Below are positions 8,081-17,102 of a stretch of 64,000 nucleotides of DNA, piece by piece. The position numbers and the translations under genes were made by a program. This DNA comes from Paracoccus onchidii (GTDB lineage Bacteria > Pseudomonadota > Alphaproteobacteria > Rhodobacterales > Rhodobacteraceae): the NCBI RefSeq assembly GCF_028294535.1, contig NZ_JAQBIE010000012.1:62001-126000 (forward strand), in the 5' to 3' direction. The notes beneath the pieces were generated by a model. That model had not been told where the DNA came from and made no database searches. It was given only the letters and a program-made list of their open reading frames with translations. Within the stretch, counting starts at the first letter, position 1. Every line of letters begins with the position of its first letter.

Positions 8081-8226
8081 TCAAAGGTTGATCAGGTGAG
8101 GGAAGGGATCGCGCTTGGTGTTGGCCATACCGGCTTTGCAACTGTCCGCGCGCGCTGATGGCTGGCGCGCGGGCGCGATCCCTTCCTGCAATGAACGGGA
8201 TTGGCGGGGCCTGTCATGGCCCCGCC
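8076..8226 (+). other. Three hairpins between capsid gene and g6
   Basis: Directly at the capsid stop is a perfect 9-bp stem with a 3-nt loop (8076-8096). Next comes a large structure whose outer arms pair perfectly over 14 bp (8101-8114 with 8173-8186) and whose interior holds an adjacent 8-bp stem (8146-8153 with 8165-8172). Then a perfect 9-bp stem (8203-8211 with 8218-8226) follows. No T tracts. With the three hairpins upstream of g5 they bracket the capsid cistron. Confidence 0.8.
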
Positions 8227-8270
8227 ACGGTGGAACGACGATGCGGACGGCAGGACGGGAGGTTCGCGAC

Positions 8271-8885
8271 ATGATGCTGATAGAGGAAACGGCGCCCGCG
8301 GCGGAGGCGCTGCCTGTGGCAGCGCTGCGCGAGCATTTGCGCCTTGGGTCGGGCTTTAATGACCCGGAAGACGGTGCGGAAACGGCGGCCCTTACAGGGT
8401 TCTTGCGCGCTGCAATCGCGACGATTGAGGCGCGCACTGGCAAGGTCTTGCTGCAGCGCAGATTCAGGATGCGCATCGACGAATGGCGGGACAGGCTGGC
8501 ACAGCCATTGCCATTGGCACCCGTGACCGCCGTCGAGGCCATACGCATGGATGACGGGGACGGTTTGGCAACCGATTTGCCGGCAGAGGCCTGGCGCCTG
8601 GTGCCGGATAGTCAACGACCGCTGATCCTGCCAACGGGTGTGATCTTGCCCAACGTGCCCCGGCGGGGCTGGGTCGAGATCGTGTTCTCGGCAGGGTTTG
8701 GCACGCAATGGCAGGCGGTTCCCGATGATCTTGCGCAGGCGGTGCTGATGCTTGCTGCGCGATATTACGAAGATCGAGGAAGCGACAGCCATCGGGGTGG
8801 CATGCCCTTTGGGGTCAGTGCACTGATCGAACGTTGGCGGCAGGTACGCGTTCTGGGCGGGCGCGGCCAACGCGAGGTGCGCTGA
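8271..8885 (+). CDS. GTA head-tail connector protein (g6, phiE125 gp8-like)
   Basis: Adaptor ring protein that sits beneath the portal. The ATG at 8271 is chosen because GGGAGG (8257-8262) precedes it; the open frame starts at 8115 but would cross the hairpin region. The 204-aa product has the family features: an N-terminal LPVAALREHLRLG, a helical block EDGAETAALTGFLRAAIATI, the phrase EARTGKVLLQRRFR, and a C-terminal LAQAVLMLAARYYEDRGS helix. Its stop overlaps the g7 start by one base. Confidence 0.88.
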   Translation: MMLIEETAPAAEALPVAALREHLRLGSGFNDPEDGAETAALTGFLRAAIATIEARTGKVLLQRRFRMRIDEWRDRLAQPLPLAPVTAVEAIRMDDGDGLATDLPAEAWRLVPDSQRPLILPTGVILPNVPRRGWVEIVFSAGFGTQWQAVPDDLAQAVLMLAARYYEDRGSDSHRGGMPFGVSALIERWRQVRVLGGRGQREVR

Positions 8886-9217
8886 TGGCGAGGCGCATGA
8901 TCCGGTTGGAATTGGAAGATCAACAAAGGGACAGCGACGGCCTTGGTGGGCATGTGGTGACCTGGCGCCGCCTTGGCGCTCTTTTCGGAGAAATGGATTC
9001 CGGCAGCGGTCGACGCCGCTCGGCGCAGGTGGGTGCGGAAAGTGTTGTGTCGTGGCGCATCATTGTTCGTGCGGCGCGTTTGGGTGATCCGCGGCGTCCC
9101 CGCGCGGGCCAGAGATTCCGCATGGGGCAGCGCGTGTTTCATATCGATGCCGTCGCCGAACGGGACGGTGCCGGCCACTGGTTGACCTGTTTTGCGACTG
9201 AAGAGGTGCAGGCATGA
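8885..9217 (+). CDS. GTA head closure / head-tail adaptor protein (g7)
   Basis: Small beta-rich protein that plugs the connector. The ATG at 8885 shares one base with the g6 stop; the frame upstream is a shadow of g6. Product 110 aa, matching phage head-completion proteins of the HK97 gp10/SPP1 gp16 type: RLELEDQQRDSDGLGGHVVTW, a variable loop, then WRIIVRAARLGDPRRP and the closing GQRVFHIDAVAERD strand. It overlaps g8 by four bases. The call rests on position, size and the strand pattern. Confidence 0.85.
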   Translation: MARRMIRLELEDQQRDSDGLGGHVVTWRRLGALFGEMDSGSGRRRSAQVGAESVVSWRIIVRAARLGDPRRPRAGQRFRMGQRVFHIDAVAERDGAGHWLTCFATEEVQA

Positions 9218-9633
9218 GCTATGCGGCAAGCATTTCATTGCAATCGGCAGTCTATCTGAGGCTGAGGCAGGACGAGGCGTTGTCGGCGCTGATCGGTGAC
9301 GCGATCTATGACGCGATGCCGGTCGAGGCACCGAGCGGGGTCTATGTTTCGCTTGGCCCCGAAGACGTGCGCGATGCGGGCGATGTGACCGGCGGCGGAT
9401 CACAGCATGACTTTATCGTCTCGGTTTTGTCCGGGTCGGATGAAACGGCCGGATTCGCCACGGTCAAGGCGGCAGCGGTTGCGGTTTCCGAGGCCCTGGA
9501 GCGCGGAGAGCTGGCGTTGGAGCAGGGTCATCTGGCGGGGCTGTGGTTTCGTCGGGCCAAGGCAAGGCGGGTGGAAAGTGGCGCGGCGCGACGGGTCGAT
9601 CTGACCTTTCGCGCGCGCATTGATTTGGGCTGA
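9214..9633 (+). CDS. GTA tail-terminator-like protein (g8, DUF3168)
   Basis: A 139-aa protein of the DUF3168 family, which in siphophages forms the ring between the head connector and the tail tube. Recognised by the N-terminal LQSAVYLRLRQDEALSALIG, the central VYVSLGPEDVRDAGD and the HDFIVSVLSGSDETAG strand. Start overlaps the g7 stop (ATGA). A clear GAGGAG element follows its stop and serves the next gene. Confidence 0.86.
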   Translation: MSYAASISLQSAVYLRLRQDEALSALIGDAIYDAMPVEAPSGVYVSLGPEDVRDAGDVTGGGSQHDFIVSVLSGSDETAGFATVKAAAVAVSEALERGELALEQGHLAGLWFRRAKARRVESGAARRVDLTFRARIDLG

Positions 9634-9645
9634 GGAGATATCATC

Positions 9646-10059
9646 ATGGCGGTACAGAACGGACGTGATCTTCTGATCAAGATGGATATGACAGGTGACG
9701 GCGCATTCGAGACCGTGGCGGGGCTGCGCACGACCAGGCTGTCATTCAACGCGGAAACGGTTGATGTCACCAGCCTTGAAAGCGAAGGAGGCTGGCGCGA
9801 ATTGCTGGGCGGCGCGGGCATGCGCAGCGCGTCGATTTCCGGATCGGGGGTTTTTCGCGATGCCGATACCGATGGGCGCGCGCGCCAGATTTTTTTCAAT
9901 GGTGAAGTGCCCCGTTTCCAGGTCATCATCCCCGATTTCGGCACGGTCGAAGGGCCATTCCAGCTGACTGCATTGGAATATGCGGGCAGCTATAACGGAG
10001 AGGCCACATATGAGCTGACGATGGCGTCGGCGGGCGCACTTAGCTTCACGGCGCTTTGA
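9646..10059 (+). CDS. GTA major tail (tube) protein (g9, TP901-1 family)
   Basis: Main tail-tube subunit. The 137-aa product has a good RBS (GAGGAG, 9632-9637) and the sequence character of the TP901-1 major tail protein family: NGRDLLIKMDMTGDGAFETV at the start, a TTRLSFNAETVDVTS strand, the WRELLGGAGMRSASISGSG block and a closing TYELTMASAGALSF. The short tail of GTAs is built of only a few stacked rings of this protein. The stop shares one base with the g10 start. Confidence 0.88.
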   Translation: MAVQNGRDLLIKMDMTGDGAFETVAGLRTTRLSFNAETVDVTSLESEGGWRELLGGAGMRSASISGSGVFRDADTDGRARQIFFNGEVPRFQVIIPDFGTVEGPFQLTALEYAGSYNGEATYELTMASAGALSFTAL

Positions 10060-10373
10060 TGGTCAATCCGATGCGAGGAGAGGTCAGCGTCGAGATTGAC
10101 GGTCAAGCCCATGTAGCACGTTTGACGTTGGGCGCGCTTGCCGAACTGGAGGGCCAGCTGGGTGCCAGCAGCCTGATGGCGATCGCCGAGCGTTTCGAAT
10201 CCGGGCAATTCAGCAGCCGAGACGTTGTGGCGGTCCTGGTGGCCGGTCTGCGGGGCGGAGGTTGGAAAGGCGAGGCCCGCGATCTGTTGACCGCCGAGAT
10301 TGCGGGCGGCCCGGTCGCCGCCGGGCGACTGGCGGCCGCGTTGCTGGCACGGGCGTTTCGGATCTCGTCATGA
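10059..10373 (+). CDS. GTA protein g10, tail assembly chaperone-like
   Basis: A 104-aa protein matching the family annotated simply as a gene transfer agent protein. Visible pattern: an N-terminal strand pair (EVSVEIDGQAHVARLTLGAL), then AELEGQLGASSLMAIAERF, and a helical end with GLRGGGWKG and LLARAFRI. Position between tail tube and tape measure is that of phage tail assembly chaperones (gpG/gpGT analogues). A TTG directly before the ATG keeps the frame open by one codon; the ATG at 10059 is preferred. It overlaps g10.1 by four bases. Confidence 0.82.
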   Translation: MVNPMRGEVSVEIDGQAHVARLTLGALAELEGQLGASSLMAIAERFESGQFSSRDVVAVLVAGLRGGGWKGEARDLLTAEIAGGPVAAGRLAAALLARAFRISS

Positions 10374-10618
10374 GTGGTTTCGGGCCGGAAACCGGCACGG
10401 GCATTGATTGGGCAGGTTTGATGCGGGCCGGATTGCGTGGCCTGAGATTGCACCCGGATCAGTTCTGGTCGCTGACGCCTGCCGAACTGGCCCTGATGCT
10501 GGGCGTCGAAGAGGGCATGTCGGGCATGACACGCAGTCGCCTGGCGGCCCTGTCACAGAAATTTCCTGATCGGGTCGCTGCGTCAGGTGAGCAAAACACC
10601 AGTCGGACGGAGGTTTGA
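10370..10618 (+). CDS. GTA protein g10.1 (rcc01693-like chaperone)
   Basis: A short 82-aa protein starting at an ATG that overlaps the g10 stop. The conserved core is IDWAGLMRAGLRGLRLHPDQ followed by FWSLTPAELALMLG, the hallmark of the small phage protein family found between chaperone and tape measure in GTAs. The first 36 residues of the longer open frame are a shadow of g10. Together with g10 it probably coats the tape measure protein during tail assembly; this role is inferred from order. Confidence 0.85.
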   Translation: MSGFGPETGTGIDWAGLMRAGLRGLRLHPDQFWSLTPAELALMLGVEEGMSGMTRSRLAALSQKFPDRVAASGEQNTSRTEV

Positions 10619-10620
10619 CG

Positions 10621-11277
10621 ATGGCTGATAATGACGGGTTCGGCACTGCGCTGGATGAAGTGGACAATGGGCTGGGCGACGCGGGACGCATGGCAGCAGA
10701 GTTTCAGGCGGAACTGGCACGGCTGAAGCAGGAAATGGTTCTTACGTCGCGTGAAGTGACTACCCTGAGTTCAGGGATCGAAGGCGGATTGCGGCGTGCC
10801 TTTGACGGGATGGTTCTGGACGGAATGAAGTTTTCCGATGCGTTGAAGGGCATTGGGCAATCGATCGCGGATACGGTGTATTCGCTTGCCATGAAACCGG
10901 TGGAAAACGCGATTTCCGGATCCATCGCGCAAGGTGTGACCGGGTTGATGTCGGGCGTGATGCCATTTGCCAATGGCGGGGCTTTTGCGCAAGGGCGTGT
11001 GGTGCCCTTCGCCAATGGCGGGGTGGTTTCGTCGCCGACCACCTTCCCGATGCGCGGGGCGACGGGTCTGATGGGCGAAGCTGGACCCGAGGCCATTATG
11101 CCTCTGCGGCGTGGTGCCGATGGCCGATTGGGTGTTGCGGCGGCGTCGGGCGGGCAACGACCCGTGAATGTAACCGTCAATGTCAGCACACCGGATGTTG
11201 CGGGGTTTCAGCGCAGCCAATCCCAGATTGCGGCGCAGTTAGGTCGGGCGCTGGCACGCGGCGAACGCAACAGCTGA
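10621..11277 (+). CDS. GTA tail tape measure protein (g11), short
   Basis: Sets tail length. ATG at 10621 with GGAGG (10609-10613) upstream. At 218 aa it is far shorter than phage tape measures, as expected for the very short GTA tail. Visible parts: an N-terminal helical stretch (AAEFQAELARLKQEMVLTS), a hydrophobic segment around IADTVYSLAMKPVENAISGS, two copies of a PFANGGxF/V repeat (residues about 117-135), and the conserved LMGEAGPEAIMPLRRGADG block near 155. The last block is the typical C-terminal signature of lambda-type tail length proteins. Confidence 0.9.
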   Translation: MADNDGFGTALDEVDNGLGDAGRMAAEFQAELARLKQEMVLTSREVTTLSSGIEGGLRRAFDGMVLDGMKFSDALKGIGQSIADTVYSLAMKPVENAISGSIAQGVTGLMSGVMPFANGGAFAQGRVVPFANGGVVSSPTTFPMRGATGLMGEAGPEAIMPLRRGADGRLGVAAASGGQRPVNVTVNVSTPDVAGFQRSQSQIAAQLGRALARGERNS

Positions 11278-11298
11278 TCAATCAGGAAAGGGGAGAGC

Positions 11299-11931
11299 AT
11301 GGCATTTCATGAAGTGCGGTTTCCGGCGAACCTGTCATTCGGTTCTGTCGGCGGCCCCGAACGGCGTACCGATATCGTGGCGCTGGCAAGCGGGTTCGAG
11401 GAACGCAACACACCCTGGGCACATGCCCGTCGTCGTTATGACGCAGGTATGGGGCTGCGCTCGATGGACGATCTGTCGACACTTGTGGCGTTCTTCGAAG
11501 CGCGCTCGGGGCAGTTGCATGGGTTTCGGTGGAAAGACTGGTCAGATTACAAGAGCGGGCTGCCTTCGCGGGGGGTCGCTTTTGAGGATCAGCAGATCGC
11601 GCGTGGCGACGGGAACACGGTTTCGTTCCAGTTGACCAAGGCATATGTGTCGGGGCCCGCAAAATACTCGCGGCCGATTTGCAAGCCGGTGCAAGCATCG
11701 GTGCGCGCCGGGATTGGTGGTGTCGAACGGTTCGTCGGCGACGACTACGAGGTCGATCACGAGAAGGGTCTTGTCACCTTTTACGATCCCCCTGAGCCGG
11801 GAGCGGCGATCACAGCCGGCTTTGAGTTCGATGTGCCTGTCCGGTTCGACACCGACCGGATTGCGGTATCGGTTGCCTCTTTCCAGGCGGGCGAGATGCC
11901 ACAGATTCCGATCGTCGAGGTGCGCGTATGA
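11299..11931 (+). CDS. GTA distal tail protein (g12, DUF2460)
   Basis: First baseplate/hub ring at the tail tip. Product 210 aa with GGGGAG upstream of the ATG. DUF2460 features: the start FHEVRFPANLSFGSVGGP, EERNTPWAHARRRYDAGMG, LSTLVAFFEARSGQLHGFRW, and the C-terminal MPQIPIVEVRV. Its stop overlaps the g13 start by four bases. Confidence 0.92.
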   Translation: MAFHEVRFPANLSFGSVGGPERRTDIVALASGFEERNTPWAHARRRYDAGMGLRSMDDLSTLVAFFEARSGQLHGFRWKDWSDYKSGLPSRGVAFEDQQIARGDGNTVSFQLTKAYVSGPAKYSRPICKPVQASVRAGIGGVERFVGDDYEVDHEKGLVTFYDPPEPGAAITAGFEFDVPVRFDTDRIAVSVASFQAGEMPQIPIVEVRV

Positions 11932-12752
11932 CGACGACAACGATATGCCGCGCCTGGTTGATCGCGCGAAAAGACGGATTGCGCCTGGGTTTTACCGATC
12001 ACGATGCGGTGCTGACATTGGATGGGGTCGCGTTTCGCCCGGACCATGGCATGAACGCGCGATCGCTGATGCAGGCTTCGGGGTTGTCTGTCGACAATTC
12101 CGAGGCGGAAGGCGCCCTGACAGATGGCGCGATCACCGAGCAAGACATCCTGGCAGGGAAATGGGACAGCGCCGAGTTGACCATGTGGGAGGTCGACTGG
12201 GCCGACCCAATGCGGCGCAAGAAGGTTTTTGCAGGAAGTCTGGGCGAAGTTTCGCGGTCGCGGGGCGCATTCCGCGCCGAGCTTCGTGGCCTGTCCGAAC
12301 CGCTGAATGCGGCGCAGGGGCGCGTCTATCATCCACGTTGCTCGGCAAGGCTGGGTGATGATGCATGCACAATGAAGCTTGACGGCGCTGCCTATTCCAC
12401 TGTGCTTGATGTCGAGGGTTGTGAAGATGGGCGGATCTTTCGTTTCGCCATGTTCCCCGGCTATGAATCCGGCTGGTTCGAGCGAGGCGTGTTGATGATG
12501 CGCAACGGTCAGGCAGAGGGTTTGCAAGGAGCGATCAAGAACGACACGGCCTTGCCGGATGGCGGGCGAGAGGTCGAACTTTGGAAATCCCTGGGCATCC
12601 ACCCTGAAACCGGGGATCGTCTGCGCCTGATCGCCGGGTGCGATAAACGTGCCGAAACATGTCGTTTGAAATTCAATAATTTTCTGAATTTTCGCGGCTT
12701 TCCGCATCTGCCGAGTGAAGATTGGTTGCTGGCGCCGAGGGCGGGGGGCTGA
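11928..12752 (+). CDS. GTA tail hub protein (g13, DUF2163 / phage BR0599 family)
   Basis: Central hub component below the distal tail ring; RcGTA hubs of this type carry an iron-sulfur site. The 274-aa product shows RAWLIARKDGLRLGFTDHD, WEVDWADPMRRKKVFAGSLG and a C-terminal Cys-rich part: HPRCSARLGDDACTMKL, LIAGCDKRAETCRLKFNNF and FRGFPHLP. The Cys spacing is consistent with the cluster-binding hub proteins; metal binding itself is inferred. It overlaps nothing downstream: g14 starts one base after its stop. Confidence 0.92.
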   Translation: MTTTTICRAWLIARKDGLRLGFTDHDAVLTLDGVAFRPDHGMNARSLMQASGLSVDNSEAEGALTDGAITEQDILAGKWDSAELTMWEVDWADPMRRKKVFAGSLGEVSRSRGAFRAELRGLSEPLNAAQGRVYHPRCSARLGDDACTMKLDGAAYSTVLDVEGCEDGRIFRFAMFPGYESGWFERGVLMMRNGQAEGLQGAIKNDTALPDGGREVELWKSLGIHPETGDRLRLIAGCDKRAETCRLKFNNFLNFRGFPHLPSEDWLLAPRAGG

Positions 12753-12753
12753 C

Positions 12754-13188
12754 ATGGCGGACGCGGACAAGATCGTTGATTTGGTGCGTGCATGGATCGG
12801 AACACCCTATGTCCATCAAGCCAGTCACTTTCAGGCCGGGACGGATTGCCTCGGCCTGATCAGGGGCGTTTGGCGCGACCTTTACGGGCAGGAGCCCGAG
12901 GTCCCGCCTGCCTATACGCCCGACTGGGGTGAGACCGGGGCGGCTGAATTGCTGTGGCTGGGTGCCAAGAGGCATCTGGTTCCCGTGCTTCGTTCGGAAC
13001 CCGTCGGTGCGGGGCAGGTCCTGCTGTTCAGGATGCGCAGCGGGGCTGTTGCCAAACATCTGGGGATTTTGGTCAGCGGTGGGGAAGCGCCGCGTTTCGT
13101 GCATGCCTACACGCATCACGGAGTCGTCGAGAGCCCGCTGACAACCCCATGGCGGAACCGGATATCGGGTCGGTTCCGCTTTCCTTGA
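12754..13188 (+). CDS. GTA cell-wall peptidase (g14, NlpC/P60 family)
   Basis: Tail-tip peptidase that cleaves peptidoglycan peptides so that DNA can cross the recipient periplasm. The ATG at 12754 follows a purine-rich GCGGGGGG element; the longer frame upstream is a shadow of g13. Product 144 aa. The catalytic Cys lies in GTDCLGLIRGVW, the His in VAKHLGILVS, and a further polar residue comes in RFVHAYTHHGV. The start DLVRAWIGTPYVHQ is the usual opening of the GTA variant. Confidence 0.92.
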   Translation: MADADKIVDLVRAWIGTPYVHQASHFQAGTDCLGLIRGVWRDLYGQEPEVPPAYTPDWGETGAAELLWLGAKRHLVPVLRSEPVGAGQVLLFRMRSGAVAKHLGILVSGGEAPRFVHAYTHHGVVESPLTTPWRNRISGRFRFP

Positions 13189-13211
13189 GATCATGAAACA
13201 GGAGGTTGACG

Positions 13212-16200
13212 ATGGCCACGATCGTATTGTCGGCAGTTGGCGCATCAATCGGGGGCAGCATGGGTGGCGCCGTGTTGGGTCTATCCGGTGCGGTAATCGG
13301 GCGTGCCGTCGGCGCAACGGTTGGTCGCGCCATCGATCAACGCCTGCTGGGCGGAGGTTCGAGAGCGGTCGAGACCGGGCGCATTGATCGTCTGCGACTG
13401 CAATCCGCCGGCGAAGGTGTGCCGATTCCGCGGATCTGGGGGCAGATGCGGCTGCCGGGACATGTGATCTGGGCCTCGCCGCTGGAGGAAACGCAGACCA
13501 CCGAAGGTGGCGGAGGCGGCAAGGGTGCGCCGTCGCAACCCAGCGTCACGCAGATCGGCTATCGCTTGTCCGTTGCGATCTCGCTGTGCGAGGGGCCGGT
13601 GCTGGGTGTCGGGCGAGTGTGGGCGGATGGCGAGGAAATCGCGGCCGAAGATCTCAACCTGCGGATCTATTGCGGCGATGCAGATCAGATGCCCGATCCC
13701 GCGATCGTTGCGCATGAAGGCGAAAATACCCCGGCATATCGCGGTCTGGCCTATGTCGTTCTGGAAGATCTGGGGCTGGAGCGCTGGGGCAATCGCATGC
13801 CGCAGCTCAGCTTTGAGGTCACATGCCCTGCGCGCGACGGAACCGGATTGCACCGTGATGTGCGTGCGGTGGCGCTGATTCCGGGAACGGGGGAATATTC
13901 GCTGGCGACGACCCAGGTGACACAGGATCTTGACCTGGGCGAAACGAAGACCATCAATGTCAACACGCCGATGGGAGGTACGGATTTCAGTGCGTCCATG
14001 AATGTCATGGGGCGCGAACTGCCCAATGTCGGCTCGGTCGCCTTGGTGGTGTCGTGGTTTGGCGATGACCTGCGCATCAATAACTGCGCCCTGAAACCAA
14101 AAGTCGAACAGTCGCGTGTCGATGGCAGCGAAATGGCCTGGCACGCGGGTGGCCTCACGCGTAGTTCGGCCCAGGAGGTCGCGACCATAGATGACCGGCC
14201 GATTTATGGCGGCACACCCAGCGATCAATCCATCGTTGAGGCCTTGCAGGCGCTGGACGAACGCGGACAGCGCGCGGTGTTCTATCCGTTCATTCTTATG
14301 GAACAACTGCAGGGCAATGGTCTGCCCAACCCCTATGGCGGTACGGAACAGCCAGTCATGCCATGGCGGGGCAGGATTACATGTTCGGTGGCCGCGGGGC
14401 GGAACGGATCTGTGGACGGGACGGAACAGGCAGTTGCCGAGGTCGCCACGTTCTTTGGTTCGGCAGAGGTTGCGGATTTCACCCGGCGCGATGCGCATGT
14501 CGAGTATCATGGCCCTGCGGAATGGTCATACCGTCGTTTCATTCTGCATTATGCACATCTATGTGCCGCGGCCGGGGGTATCGACGCATTTCTTATCGGG
14601 TCGGAAATGATCGGGATGACGCAGATTCGCGGGCCTCAGAACAGCTATCCGGCCGTTGCGCAATTGCGCAGGCTGGCACGGGATGTGCGTGCTGTTCTGG
14701 GGCCGGATGTGAAGATCGGATATGCGGCTGATTGGTCCGAGTATTTCGGGCATCATCCGGGCGATGGCGAGCTGTTCTTCCATCTGGACCCGCTTTGGGC
14801 CGATGAAAACATCGATTTCATTGGAATCGACAATTACATGCCGCTGTCTGACTGGCGGGACGGAGAAGATCATCTGGATGCGCATTGGGGCGATGTTCGC
14901 AATGTCGACTACCTCAAGAAAAATGTCTGCGGTGGCGAGGGGTTCGATTGGTTTTACGCCAGTGAATCCGATAGGAACGAACAGCGCCGAACGCCGATTA
15001 GCGATGGCCAGTATGATGAGGCCTGGGTCTGGAAATACAAGGATCTGAAAAGCTGGTGGCAGAACCTGCATTTCAATCGGCCCGGCGGCGTCAGATCGCG
15101 CGAGGCAACCGGTTGGGTGCCCGGGTCCAAGCCGATCTGGTTCACCGAATATGGATGTGCGGCGCTGGACAAGGCCACAAACCAACCCAACAAGTTTCTG
15201 GATGCCTATAGCTCGGAAAGCGTGTTGCCGTATTTTTCAACGGGGCAGCGGGATGATGCCGTGCAGTCAGCTTATGTCGCGGCCGTGAATGGTTATTGGT
15301 CGGATCCGGACAACAACCCAGAAATGGAGGATGGCGGTCGCATGGTCGATTTGTCACGCGCCCATGTCTGGTGTTGGGATGCGCGGCCGTATCCGGCGTT
15401 CCCTGCGCGTCGCGATCTTTGGTCGGACGGTCCGGCATGGGAACGGGGGCATTGGCTCAACGGGCGTGCGGGCGCCGTGATGCTGCCGGCCGTCGTGGGC
15501 GATATATGTCGTTCCGCCGGTGTGACATCTTTTGACACGAGTCGCATTCACGGTGTTGTTCGGGGCTATACGGTCGCGGGCGGTGATTCAGGGCGAGCTG
15601 CACTGCAATCATTGATGCTGGTGCATGGCTTTGATGCTGTTGACGGGGACGGAGCATTGCGCTTTGTGCCGCGTAAGGGCTTGGCGACCGGTGAGTTGTC
15701 GGTCAGCGATATGGCCGTCACGGCAGAGGTGCCAGGCTTTGAAACGGTCAGGGCCGCCGAGCCCGAGCTTGTCGGGCGGCTGCGCCTGACCCATGTCGAG
15801 GCAGGCGCCGATTATGGCGCGGCAACAACCGAAACCAACTTGCCGGAAAACGACCAGGAAACCGTCAGCGACAGCGAATTTACCATGTCACTGACCCGTG
15901 CCGAGGGACGTGCCATAGCAGAGCGCTGGCTTTCGGAGTCAACGGTTTCACGCGACACTGCGCGGTTTGCACTGCCGCCATCCATGTCCGATTTAGGGGT
16001 CGGGGATGTTCTGCGCATTGACGATGGCACGACGCAGCCAAGATTGTGGCGGCTTGACCGGATCGAGCGTGCCGGCGCCTTGACGGTGGATGCGGTGCGG
16101 GTCGAGCCGGGCGTCTATCGGCCGGCTTTGTCGAATGAGGACGACACTTCCATTCGGCGTTATGTCCCGCCAATGCCGGTTTGGCCGATCTTCCTAGATC

Positions 16201-17102
16201 TGCCACTGCTCAAGGGTAACGAAGATCCGCATGCGCCCTATCTCGCGGCGACCGCGCGACCGTGGCCGGGATCGGTAGCGGCCTATATGTCGGTTGAAGA
16301 GGAAGGCGGGTATGACTTTTCATTGCGGCTTGATCGGGCATCCGTCATCGGGCGGACCGAGAATGGTCTGGTATCGGCGCGATCTTCGGTTCTGGATCGG
16401 GGGGCGCCGCTGCGTGTCCGGCTAAAGGGTCATTCGCTGAGATCGGTGTCAGACAAAAGCCTTTTGGCTGGGGCCAACGCGATGGCGATTGGCGACGGGT
16501 CGCTGGACAACTGGGAGATCTTCCAGTTCCGTTCGGCCGTGCCTGTCGGCAACGACCTTTGGGATCTGTCTGAGCGTCTGCGCGGGCAGGCGGGCACTGA
16601 TGGCAATATGCCCGACATCTGGCCTGAAGGCAGTGTCGTCGTATTGTTGAACAATGCGGTCAAGCAAGTCCCGATCGCCCCCAGCACGCGCGGCCAGGAA
16701 CGTTTTTGGCGTGTTGGTCCGGCCTTGCGGGCCCCGGATGACGCCAGTTATCGATCGCGACGGACAATCGCGCGGGGCATTGGTTTGCGTCCTTATGCCC
16801 CGTGTCAATTGCGGGTGCAGGGCCGGTCCATCAGTTGGGTGCGCCGCACGCGGATCGATGGCGACGGCTGGGACGGGCTGGATGTGCCCCTGGGTGAAAC
16901 CCGTGAGATCTATCTTCTGCGGGTCATCCGGCAAGGACAGGTATTGGCCGAGGTTCAGGTGACGGCACCGGCTTATCAGATCCCCAACGATCTTTGGCAA
17001 TCCACTCTGTCGGGCGGAGCATTCGAGATTGCCGTTGCACAATTGTCGGACCAGTTCGGAGCAGGTCCATTTGCAAGGAGGACATTCCATGCCTACGAAT
17101 GA
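13212..17102 (+). CDS. GTA host-interaction megatron protein (g15)
   Basis: Very large tail-tip protein (1296 aa) that forms the end of the tail and contacts the recipient. ATG at 13212 with GGAGG at 13201-13205. The first 45 residues are a Gly/Ala-rich hydrophobic stretch (VLSAVGASIGGSMGGAVLGL). The middle region (roughly 420-770) is a GTA TIM-barrel, glycoside-hydrolase-like domain: WSYRRFILHYAHLCAAAGG, DFIGIDNYMPLSDWRDGED, KPIWFTEYGCAALDKATNQ, ARPYPAFPARRDLW. The C-terminal third is the phage-tail/rcc01698-like beta-rich domain. The next gene starts inside its last codons, giving a 14-base overlap. Confidence 0.93.
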   Translation: MATIVLSAVGASIGGSMGGAVLGLSGAVIGRAVGATVGRAIDQRLLGGGSRAVETGRIDRLRLQSAGEGVPIPRIWGQMRLPGHVIWASPLEETQTTEGGGGGKGAPSQPSVTQIGYRLSVAISLCEGPVLGVGRVWADGEEIAAEDLNLRIYCGDADQMPDPAIVAHEGENTPAYRGLAYVVLEDLGLERWGNRMPQLSFEVTCPARDGTGLHRDVRAVALIPGTGEYSLATTQVTQDLDLGETKTINVNTPMGGTDFSASMNVMGRELPNVGSVALVVSWFGDDLRINNCALKPKVEQSRVDGSEMAWHAGGLTRSSAQEVATIDDRPIYGGTPSDQSIVEALQALDERGQRAVFYPFILMEQLQGNGLPNPYGGTEQPVMPWRGRITCSVAAGRNGSVDGTEQAVAEVATFFGSAEVADFTRRDAHVEYHGPAEWSYRRFILHYAHLCAAAGGIDAFLIGSEMIGMTQIRGPQNSYPAVAQLRRLARDVRAVLGPDVKIGYAADWSEYFGHHPGDGELFFHLDPLWADENIDFIGIDNYMPLSDWRDGEDHLDAHWGDVRNVDYLKKNVCGGEGFDWFYASESDRNEQRRTPISDGQYDEAWVWKYKDLKSWWQNLHFNRPGGVRSREATGWVPGSKPIWFTEYGCAALDKATNQPNKFLDAYSSESVLPYFSTGQRDDAVQSAYVAAVNGYWSDPDNNPEMEDGGRMVDLSRAHVWCWDARPYPAFPARRDLWSDGPAWERGHWLNGRAGAVMLPAVVGDICRSAGVTSFDTSRIHGVVRGYTVAGGDSGRAALQSLMLVHGFDAVDGDGALRFVPRKGLATGELSVSDMAVTAEVPGFETVRAAEPELVGRLRLTHVEAGADYGAATTETNLPENDQETVSDSEFTMSLTRAEGRAIAERWLSESTVSRDTARFALPPSMSDLGVGDVLRIDDGTTQPRLWRLDRIERAGALTVDAVRVEPGVYRPALSNEDDTSIRRYVPPMPVWPIFLDLPLLKGNEDPHAPYLAATARPWPGSVAAYMSVEEEGGYDFSLRLDRASVIGRTENGLVSARSSVLDRGAPLRVRLKGHSLRSVSDKSLLAGANAMAIGDGSLDNWEIFQFRSAVPVGNDLWDLSERLRGQAGTDGNMPDIWPEGSVVVLLNNAVKQVPIAPSTRGQERFWRVGPALRAPDDASYRSRRTIARGIGLRPYAPCQLRVQGRSISWVRRTRIDGDGWDGLDVPLGETREIYLLRVIRQGQVLAEVQVTAPAYQIPNDLWQSTLSGGAFEIAVAQLSDQFGAGPFARRTFHAYE

